NCBI GenBank assembly: GCA_934667465.1
Contig: CAKUMG010000383.1
Coordinates: forward strand, 1-6,183
Reading direction: 5' to 3'
From: an uncultured Actinoplanes sp.
Lineage (GTDB): Bacteria; Actinomycetota; Actinomycetes; Mycobacteriales; Micromonosporaceae
DNA: 6,183 nt
Below, piece after piece: positions 1 through 4,698 of the stretch. Position 1 is the first letter of the stretch; each line of letters starts with the position of its first letter. Position numbers and translations under genes: made by a program. The notes beneath the pieces are model-generated. The model did not search any database and was not told the origin of the DNA. It saw only the letters and a list, made by a program, of their open reading frames with translations.

Positions 1-969
1 GAGGCACACCGGGCCCGCAAGGCCTTGTTCATCTCCCTTCTCATGGGCGACGGCATCGACGAGGCGGCGAAGGTCACCGGGGAGGCGTTCGACGAGGCCG
101 CCGCGTCGTGGCGGGGCGCCGGCCCGGTCACGCTGTTCGACGGGACCGCGAAGGTGATCGCCCGCGGGATGACGCGCTGGACGGGCGTCCCCGTGACCGG
201 CCCGGAGGCCGACGACCTGGCGGCGGACCTGGTCGCGATGGTGGACGGCTTCGCCACGGTCGGGCCGCGGCACTGGCGGGCGCTGGCGGCCCGTCGCCGC
301 CGCGAGCGCTGGCTGGCGTCGATGATCGAGCGCGTACGAACCAAGGAGCTCACCGCCGACCCGGACTCCGCGCTCGCCCGGGTCGCGTTCTTCGCGGAAG
401 ACGGCGGGCTGCTCGATGCCCGTACGGCCGCGGTCGAGCTCCTCAACATCATCCGGCCCGCGACGGCGGTCGCGTGGTTCGCCGCCTACGCCGGTCACGC
501 GCTGGACCGCCGGCCCTCGAACGCCGCCCGCCTGCGCGCGGGTGACGACGGCTTCACCACCGCGTTCGTGCACGAGGTGCGCCGCTTCTACCCGTTCGCC
601 CCGTTCCTCGGCGGCCGGGCCACCCGTGACCTGACGTTCCGCGGCGAGCCCGTCCCGAAGGGCGCGCTGGTACTCCTCGACGTGTACGGCCAGAACCACG
701 ACCCGGCGCTGTGGCCGAACCCGTACGAGTTCCGCCCCGAGCGCTTCCTCGACCGCACGCCGGGCGAGTTCGACCTGATCCCGCAGGGCGGCGGCGACCC
801 GCGCACCGGCCACCGCTGCCCCGGCGAGAAGATGACGATGGCGCTGCTGGGCACGCTGGCGCAGCGCATCGCCCGGCTCGACCACTTCCTGATCCCGCAG
901 GACCTCTCGATCGACCTGAGCCGGATCCCCGCCCGGGTCGCGAGCGGGGTCCGGATCGTCGCACCGTGA
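1..969 (+). CDS. CYP152-family cytochrome P450 peroxygenase (fatty-acid alpha/beta-hydroxylase type), 5' partial
   Basis: The reading frame is open from base 1 to a TGA at 967-969, so the gene starts upstream of the window; the TTG at 25 is internal. By alignment from memory to Bacillus P450 BSbeta (about 417 aa), roughly the first 90-95 residues are missing. Numbering from base 1, visible landmarks are an HRxRK segment at 3-7 (family equivalent SAHIHRK), VGPRHW at about 87-92, the I-helix Arg-Pro pair at 152-153 (IIRPATA), ExxR at 192-195, the PERF segment and the heme loop PQGGGDxxTGHRCPGE with ligand Cys273 (codon 817-819). The Arg-Pro pair replaces the usual acid/alcohol pair of monooxygenases and is the hallmark of CYP152 enzymes, which hydroxylate (or in OleT-type members decarboxylate) free fatty acids using H2O2, without redox partners. 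Alpha- versus beta-hydroxylation or decarboxylation cannot be decided because the residue-85 region lies outside the window. No ferredoxin or reductase gene is adjacent, consistent with peroxygenase use. Family assignment is firm; substrate is unknown. Confidence 0.93.
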   Translation, partial: EAHRARKALFISLLMGDGIDEAAKVTGEAFDEAAASWRGAGPVTLFDGTAKVIARGMTRWTGVPVTGPEADDLAADLVAMVDGFATVGPRHWRALAARRRRERWLASMIERVRTKELTADPDSALARVAFFAEDGGLLDARTAAVELLNIIRPATAVAWFAAYAGHALDRRPSNAARLRAGDDGFTTAFVHEVRRFYPFAPFLGGRATRDLTFRGEPVPKGALVLLDVYGQNHDPALWPNPYEFRPERFLDRTPGEFDLIPQGGGDPRTGHRCPGEKMTMALLGTLAQRIARLDHFLIPQDLSIDLSRIPARVASGVRIVAP

Positions 970-994
970 ACGGACGTCACGCCGTGAAGAGACA

Positions 995-1014
995 GCGCCG
1001 CAAGAAGGCGGCGC
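995..1014. terminator. Candidate bidirectional hairpin terminator between convergent genes
   Basis: A perfect 7-bp stem, GCGCCGC (995-1001) paired with GCGGCGC (1008-1014), encloses the loop AAGAAG. It sits in the 59-bp gap between the stop of the P450 and the stop of the convergent hexosaminidase, where a shared terminator is expected. There is no T-tract on either side. Many actinobacterial terminators lack one, but this also means the call rests only on position and stem. Confidence 0.45.
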
Positions 1015-1028
1015 CGTGAAAAGAACGG

Positions 1029-2513
1029 TCAGTCCCGCCAGGCGATCGCCGGGTCGGGGTGGAAAGCGACGCCCTGGTGCCGCCACCGCGGCGCCCACCC
1101 GGCGAGCCGCCCGCGGAACGACTCCCAGTCCCGCCCCTCCCGCGCCGACCAGGCGATCTCCGCGATCGCCCCGATCCGCGGGAACACCATGGCCTGCACG
1201 TCCGCGCGGCTGCGCAGCGTCTCGGACCACAGCGGCGCCTCGACGCCGAGCAGCGACTCCTCGCCCACCCCGGGGAGGCGGTCGGCCGGGTCCCAGCCGT
1301 AGGCCCGCTCGACGGGCAGCAGCCCCGCCCAGTCCAGGCCGAGCCGGTCGTCAGCGGTGTACTTCATGTCGATGTACGCCCGGTCGGCCGGCGACATGAT
1401 CACCTTGGTGCCCGCGGCCGCGGCCCGGGCGGTGTTCTCGTCGGTGGCCTCGATCCGCCAGAACTGGACGACCGCCTCCGGGGGCAGGTCCACGGCCGCC
1501 ATCTCGTGCCAGCCGACCGGCCGCTTCCCCAGCGCCACGACCATCGGGAGCACCCGGCCGAGCAGGAGCTTGTAGTCCTCCGCCGTGGTGGCCTGCGCCT
1601 CGTCGCCGCCGATGTGCAGATAGGGCCCGGGGGTCAGCTCGGCCACCTCGCGCAGCACGTCGGCGACGAACGCGTACGTCTCCTCCTTGCCCGCGACGAG
1701 CGAGCTGTAGCCGACCGCCATGTCGGTGCGCGGCTGGGGCGCGACGCCGTCCGCGGTGAGCTCGGGATAGGCGACCTGGGCCGCGTTGACGTGCCCCGGC
1801 AGGTCGATCTCGGGCACCACTGTCACGAAGCGCTCGGCGGCGTAGGCCACGATCTCCGCGTACTCCGCCTTGGTGTAGAAGCCCGGACCCACGCCGTCGA
1901 CGCCGGTGCCCTCGCCGCCGCTGAGCGCGGTGAGCTTGGGCCAGCTGTCGATCTCGAGCCGCCAGCCCTGGTCGTCGGTGAGGTGCAGGTGCAGGTGGTT
2001 CAGCTTGAACAGCACGATCGCGTCCACGAACGACTTGACGTCGTCGACGCCGAAGAAGTGCCGGGCCACGTCGAGCATGATGCCGCGGTAGGCGAACCGC
2101 GGGCGGTCCTCGATCAGCCCGCCGGGCACGGTCCACACCGCGTCCTGGCGGGTGCTTGCGAGCGCCTCCGCGGGGAGCAGCTGCCGCAGGGTCTGCACCC
2201 CGTGGAACAGGCCCGCGGGGTCACCGCCGGTGAGCGTGACGCCGGTCGGGGTCACTTCCAGCCGGTACGCGTCCGCGCCGAGCCCGCCGTCGAGCAGCAA
2301 CACGATCGCCCCGGAGCCGGAGCCCGAGCCCGAGCCGCTGACGGGCAGCGCGAAGCCGGTCGGTGCGCGCAGGACGCCCGCGAGGTAGTCCGCGACGGTT
2401 TCCGTGCCGGGCTCGGTGCGCACCGCCGTACCGGAGCCGATCGTGAAATCCGCCGCCGGATCGGGCCGCACCAGGCCCGGCACCGGTATGACATCGCCCA
2501 GTTCTCTCGTCAC
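1029..2513 (-). CDS. Beta-N-acetylhexosaminidase, glycoside hydrolase family 20
   Basis: Predicted exo-acting enzyme removing terminal GlcNAc/GalNAc from chitooligosaccharides or glycans by substrate-assisted catalysis. In the 496-residue version from the GTG at 2519, a non-catalytic N-terminal domain (about 1-135) is followed by the GH20 barrel: RFAYRGIMLDVARHFF at 141-156 with substrate Arg145, HLHLTDDQGWR at 177-187, PEIDLPGH at 236-243, the catalytic pair Asp306-Glu307 in HIGGDE, and pocket aromatics Trp337, Trp354, Tyr382 and Trp431. All the key residues I know are present. I prefer the GTG at 2513 (494 aa) because GGAGG lies 8 nt upstream of it but only 2 nt from the GTG at 2519. No signal peptide or lipobox is visible, so a cytoplasmic salvage role is inferred. 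Residues 61-70 are a pure Ser-Gly repeat. The gene is divergent from the GNAT gene and stands alone on its strand. A secreted role would require a missed upstream start, for which I see no support. Confidence 0.95.
   Translation of the reverse strand: MTRELGDVIPVPGLVRPDPAADFTIGSGTAVRTEPGTETVADYLAGVLRAPTGFALPVSGSGSGSGSGAIVLLLDGGLGADAYRLEVTPTGVTLTGGDPAGLFHGVQTLRQLLPAEALASTRQDAVWTVPGGLIEDRPRFAYRGIMLDVARHFFGVDDVKSFVDAIVLFKLNHLHLHLTDDQGWRLEIDSWPKLTALSGGEGTGVDGVGPGFYTKAEYAEIVAYAAERFVTVVPEIDLPGHVNAAQVAYPELTADGVAPQPRTDMAVGYSSLVAGKEETYAFVADVLREVAELTPGPYLHIGGDEAQATTAEDYKLLLGRVLPMVVALGKRPVGWHEMAAVDLPPEAVVQFWRIEATDENTARAAAAGTKVIMSPADRAYIDMKYTADDRLGLDWAGLLPVERAYGWDPADRLPGVGEESLLGVEAPLWSETLRSRADVQAMVFPRIGAIAEIAWSAREGRDWESFRGRLAGWAPRWRHQGVAFHPDPAIAWRD
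2310..2339 (-). repeat. Ser-Gly codon repeat, (SG)5, inside the hexosaminidase N-terminal domain
   Basis: Ten consecutive codons (residues 61-70 counted from the GTG at 2519) alternate Ser and Gly. On the plus strand the bases form a near-perfect 6-bp repeat of the GAGCCC/GAGCCG type. It falls between two beta-strand-like stretches (TGFALPV and AIVLLLD) of the non-catalytic domain, so it probably lengthens a surface loop. Such repeats can vary in copy number by slippage without shifting the frame. Confidence 0.8.
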
Positions 2514-2520
2514 CGTCACG

Positions 2521-2528
2521 CCCTCCTC
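2521..2528 (-). promoter_or_regulatory. Shine-Dalgarno site for the hexosaminidase
   Basis: Read on the minus strand the site is GAGGAGGG. The core GGAGG (2526-2522) is 8 nt from the GTG at 2513 and 2 nt from the GTG at 2519. Normal spacing therefore favours the downstream start. This gene is led, unlike its divergent neighbour. Confidence 0.7.
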
Positions 2529-2551
2529 GCCGGGACCGCCGGTCGGCCCGG

Positions 2552-2580
2552 GGAAACTTTAAACTACCTTTCCAGTTTCC
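2552..2580. promoter_or_regulatory. Inverted repeat, probable operator in the divergent hexosaminidase/GNAT promoter
   Basis: The arms GGAAACT (2552-2558) and AGTTTCC (2574-2580) are perfect inverted copies with a 15-bp spacer, 22 bp from arm to arm, about two helical turns. An additional half-like TTTCC lies at 2569-2573. The block is strikingly AT-rich for this DNA and is the only such patch in the 94-bp gap. It overlaps the likely -10 region of the hexosaminidase and the likely -35 region of the GNAT gene, so a bound regulator could affect both. It does not match the DasR consensus (TGGTCTAGACCA) usual for GlcNAc genes. The cognate regulator is unknown. Confidence 0.5.
2556..2566 (-). promoter_or_regulatory. 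Possible -10 region of the hexosaminidase promoter
   Basis: Two overlapping TANNNT hexamers read on the minus strand: TAGTTT (2566-2561) and TAAAGT (2561-2556). Either would give a leader of roughly 30-45 nt carrying the GAGGAGGG site. No good -35 hexamer is visible, so the exact choice is uncertain. Confidence 0.35.
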
Positions 2581-2595
2581 GCCGGTCGCACCTTC

Positions 2596-2601
2596 TACCC
2601 T
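2596..2601 (+). promoter_or_regulatory. -10 box TACCCT of a leaderless GNAT promoter
   Basis: TACCCT fits TANNNT and ends 6 nt before the ATG at 2608, so transcription would start at or next to the A of ATG. No Shine-Dalgarno sequence precedes this start, which agrees with leaderless translation. The -35 position overlaps the right arm of the inverted repeat at 2574-2580. Confidence 0.5.
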
Positions 2602-2607
2602 CACGGT

Positions 2608-3153
2608 ATGACGATCACGACCCGGCGGGCGTCGCCGGACGACGCGGAGACCCTGCACGAGCTCGCCGCGCGGACGTTTCCGCTCGCGGCACCGGCGGAC
2701 ACGCCCCGCGCGGACGTCGAGGCGTTCATCGCGCAGAACCTGTCGGTGGAGAGCTTCGGGAAATATCTCGCGGACGCGGAGCGGTCACTGCTGATCGCGG
2801 AGCAGGAGGGTACGCCTGTCGCGTACGCGATGCTGGTCGGCGGCCCGATCCCGGACCCCGAGGTGGCCGCGCTGGTCGCCGCGGCCGCCGGGCCGGTGAC
2901 CACCGTCGAGCTGAGCAAGTTCTACGTGGCGGCGGAGAACCACGGCCGGGGTGCCGCGTCGACGCTGATGGCCGCGACGCTGGCGGCGGCGCGGGAGTCC
3001 GGGGCGTCCTACTGCTGGCTGGGCGTCAACGACCGCAACGACCGGGCGTCCCGCTTCTACGCCAAGCACGGGTTCGAGCGGATCGGGTCGAAGCGGTTCC
3101 AGGTCGGCGACACCTGGTTCGTCGACCCGGTGCACGGCAGGTTCCTGGCCTAG
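2608..3153 (+). CDS. GNAT-family N-acetyltransferase, PaiA-like
   Basis: A 181-residue acetyl-CoA-dependent acetyltransferase of a single GNAT domain. Motif A spans about 99-121 (VELSKFYVAAENHGRGAASTLM), with the CoA pyrophosphate loop NHGRGA at 111-116 as a variant of the Q/RxxGxG/A loop. Motif B follows at about 137-160, WLGVNDRNDRASRFYAKHGF, where Tyr151 is in the position of the usual general acid. The N-terminal segment with NLSVESFGKYLAD (44-56), the order of strands and the WLGV...FYxxxGF block resemble Bacillus PaiA, a polyamine/small-molecule acetyltransferase; this comparison is from memory. The substrate is not determinable here. The ATG start is supported by a -10 box 6 nt upstream. 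The TAG stop overlaps the stop of the convergent NUDIX gene by the four bases CTAG. Family membership is firm, the PaiA subtype is likely, and polyamine specificity is unproven. Confidence 0.92.
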   Translation: MTITTRRASPDDAETLHELAARTFPLAAPADTPRADVEAFIAQNLSVESFGKYLADAERSLLIAEQEGTPVAYAMLVGGPIPDPEVAALVAAAAGPVTTVELSKFYVAAENHGRGAASTLMAATLAAARESGASYCWLGVNDRNDRASRFYAKHGFERIGSKRFQVGDTWFVDPVHGRFLA

Positions 3154-3638
3154 GAGGCGACCCTCGGCGGGGCGTGGAACCAGGCTGCCTCGCCGGGGAG
3201 CAGGGCCCACTCGAGGCGCTGCCGGGTCAGCTCGCCGATCGCGGGCAGGTTGCCGGGCGCGAACCAGCCCACGGCCAGGGACTCGTCGTCGTTCACCCGG
3301 GCCTCGCCGCCGACCGCGCGGCAGCGGAACGTGATGTCGACGAACTCGCACCGGTCGCCGTTCGGGTACGTGTTCGGCGGCTGGGTGAACACGCTGGTCA
3401 CGCGCTCGGGGACGACGTGGACGGCCGTCTCCTCGTACACCTCGCGGACCACGGTCTCCGCCGGCTGCTCGCCCGGGTCCATGACCCCGGAGATCAGGGA
3501 CCAGCGCCCGTCGTCCGCCCGCTGCCCAAGCAGCACCCGCCCCGCGTCGTCGAGGACCACCGCGGTCACCCCGGGCAGCAGGAGCAGGCGGGTGCCGATG
3601 ACGGCACGCAGGCTCTTCAGGAACGGCGAGATGGGCAT
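3150..3638 (-). CDS. NUDIX hydrolase
   Basis: A 162-residue protein beginning MPISPFLKSLRAVIG. The NUDIX box reads GVMDPGE, seven residues, then REVYEETAV, matching Gx5Ex7REUxEExGU except that the late Gly is Ala. The metal-binding Glu residues of REVYEE are intact. It should hydrolyse a nucleoside diphosphate linked to another moiety with Mg2+; likely roles are nucleotide-pool or ADP-ribose/NADH clean-up, but the substrate is not readable. The frame stays open upstream to 4070, but that stretch is low-complexity Arg/Pro/Ala-rich and lies antisense to repeats and inside the LLM gene, so I reject it. I choose ATG 3638 because TATGTT (a TANNNT box) lies 7 nt before it and no Shine-Dalgarno is seen. 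ATG 3650 (four residues longer) is the alternative, but it sits inside that box. The 3' end overlaps the GNAT stop by 4 bp. Confidence 0.92.
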   Translation of the reverse strand: MPISPFLKSLRAVIGTRLLLLPGVTAVVLDDAGRVLLGQRADDGRWSLISGVMDPGEQPAETVVREVYEETAVHVVPERVTSVFTQPPNTYPNGDRCEFVDITFRCRAVGGEARVNDDESLAVGWFAPGNLPAIGELTRQRLEWALLPGEAAWFHAPPRVAS

Positions 3639-3645
3639 GCGGGAC

Positions 3646-3651
3646 AACATA
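3646..3651 (-). promoter_or_regulatory. -10 box TATGTT of a probable leaderless NUDIX promoter
   Basis: Read on the minus strand, TATGTT ends 7 nt before the ATG at 3638, placing transcription start at the start codon. No -35 hexamer or ribosome site is recognisable upstream. It decides between the ATG codons at 3638 and 3650. Confidence 0.45.
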
Positions 3652-3715
3652 GGCGCTCGCCCGGCGTCGCCCCCGGCACGGCGAACCGTGTCGGGGGTGA
3701 CGCGTGATCCACGAA

Positions 3716-3803
3716 GCGCGGGCGCTTTCCGGCCGCGGGCGCTTCCCGGCCACGTCGCGCGGGCGCTTCCCGGCCACGTCGCGCGGGCGCTTTCCGGCCG
3801 CGG
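3716..3803. repeat. GC-rich intergenic tandem repeat block, four units in an A-B-B-A order
   Basis: The core GGGCGCTTYCCGGCC occurs four times, starting at 3720, 3737, 3761 and 3785. The two middle copies are perfect adjacent 24-bp units (3737-3760 and 3761-3784). The outer two copies share an identical 23-bp stretch (3716-3738 and 3781-3803) that carries TTTCC instead of TTCCC and a CCGCGG end. At the left border AAGCGC-GG-GCGCTT (3714-3727) is a near palindrome. The block lies between the LLM stop and the NUDIX start on the minus strand. It is not a CRISPR: there are no unique spacers. Frames across it read as repetitive Ala/Arg/Pro peptides on both strands, which I take as non-coding. Confidence 0.85.
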
Positions 3804-3807
3804 CGCG

Positions 3808-3826
3808 CGCCGTGCGGCGTACGGCG
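3808..3826 (-). terminator. Candidate hairpin terminator downstream of the LLM gene
   Basis: A 6-bp stem CGCCGT (3808-3813) / ACGGCG (3821-3826) with a 7-nt loop lies about 30 bp past the LLM stop on the minus strand. There is no T-tract. In such GC-rich DNA a stem of this size can arise by chance, so support is mainly positional. Confidence 0.3.
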
Positions 3827-3855
3827 GCAGGGTTTGCGGTCTTGAAAAGCCCCGC

Positions 3856-4698
3856 TCAGGGAACCAGTGGGCGGATCTCCTGGGCAACGAAGCGGACGAA
3901 GTCGACGGGCGACGGATCGTCCTCGGCGGGCTGGAGCACGATCGTCGTGGCGCCCGCCTCGGCGAAGGCCCGGACCCCCTCGGCGATCGTCTTGGCGTCA
4001 CCGGCGAGACCGGGCCACTCGGCGCCGTACTTCGCCTGCACCCGGGCGAGCCGCTCGTGCGCGCCGGCACCCGTGGCCGCCGGGACGAAGAGGACGACGT
4101 CGTGCCCCGGCCCGGGCTGGATCTGCTCGATCGCGGTGCGCAGACCCTCCAGGGAGGTGCCGCCCTCGAGGATGGTGCCGTCGCCCAGCTCGCCGGCGAG
4201 CTTGCGGGTCTTGGCCCCGGTCGCGCCGATCAGCACCCGCGCCCGCGGGTCGGAGGGCCAGTCGAGCTTGACCTTGTCGAGCCTCACGTAGCGCCCGTCG
4301 GTGGTGACCTCCTCGCCGGCGAGCAGCGCCTTGAGCGCCGTGACGTGCTCGCGCATCAGGGTCAGCGGCGAGGCCGCCCGCACGCCGACCTGGCCCATCC
4401 ACTCCTGGACGCCGTGGCCCACGCCCGCGATCGCGCGGTCGCCGAAGAGCCGGTGCAGCGTGGCGATCTCCATCGCGGTCAGCGCGACGTTGCGGAACGG
4501 GATCGGCATCAGCCCGATGCCGACCCGCAGCCGGGTCGTCGAGGCCAGCGCCGCCGAGGCCGCCGCGATGCCGCTGTTGAGGAAGCAGTCCTCCCACAGC
4601 CAGAGCTGCTCGAGGCCGGCCTCGTCGGCGGCGCGGGCGACCTCGGGCAGGCGCTCGGGGGGATTGGACGGCAGGAAGATGGCTCCGAGATTGGTCAC
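3856..4698 (-). CDS. LLM-class flavin/F420-dependent oxidoreductase (luciferase-like monooxygenase family)
   Basis: A 280-residue protein beginning VTNLGAIFLPSNPPERL (GTG read as Met). It shows the TIM-barrel pattern of bacterial luciferase-like proteins: AADEAGLEQLWLWED at 23-37, VGIGLMPIPFRNVALTA at 59-75, the AGVGHGVQEWM turn at 91-101, then LMREHVTALKALLAGEEV and the VLIGATGAKTRKLAGELGDGTIL block at 155-177. These are the segments that line the deazaflavin/flavin and substrate pocket. F420 is the more likely cofactor, from the host group and the MPIPFRN-type segment, but FMN is not excluded. The reaction (hydride transfer to an unknown substrate) is not identifiable. The GTG start overlaps the TGA of the upstream ArsR-SRPBCC gene as GTGA (4698-4695) with only a poor ribosome site, which suggests translational coupling. 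Open sequence upstream in this frame is a shadow of that neighbour. Confidence 0.9.
   Translation of the reverse strand: MTNLGAIFLPSNPPERLPEVARAADEAGLEQLWLWEDCFLNSGIAAASAALASTTRLRVGIGLMPIPFRNVALTAMEIATLHRLFGDRAIAGVGHGVQEWMGQVGVRAASPLTLMREHVTALKALLAGEEVTTDGRYVRLDKVKLDWPSDPRARVLIGATGAKTRKLAGELGDGTILEGGTSLEGLRTAIEQIQPGPGHDVVLFVPAATGAGAHERLARVQAKYGAEWPGLAGDAKTIAEGVRAFAEAGATTIVLQPAEDDPSPVDFVRFVAQEIRPLVP

Noticed and set aside
966..1019. 17-codon mini-ORF (VNGRHAVKRQRRKKAAP) overlapping the P450 stop as GTGA
   Set aside because: Very short, no ribosome site, and it contains the inverted repeat that better explains the bases as a terminator hairpin.
2520..2607. DasR (GlcNAc-responsive) operator upstream of the hexosaminidase
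   Set aside because: No sequence resembling TGGTCTAGACCA is present in the gap; the inverted repeat there is of a different type.
1059..3707. 882-codon open frame on the plus strand
   Set aside because: It lies antisense to the GH20 gene, which has all its catalytic motifs, and then runs through the GNAT and NUDIX genes. Its product is Arg/Gly/His/Val-rich with no family motif. Long antisense frames are expected at this GC content.
3716..3803. CRISPR array
   Set aside because: Units are contiguous with no unique spacers, and there are no cas genes in the window.
3639..4070. 144-residue N-terminal extension of the NUDIX protein
   Set aside because: It covers the LLM gene 3' end and the intergenic repeats, is rich in Arg/Pro/Ser, and lacks a ribosome site, whereas a -10 box directly precedes ATG 3638.
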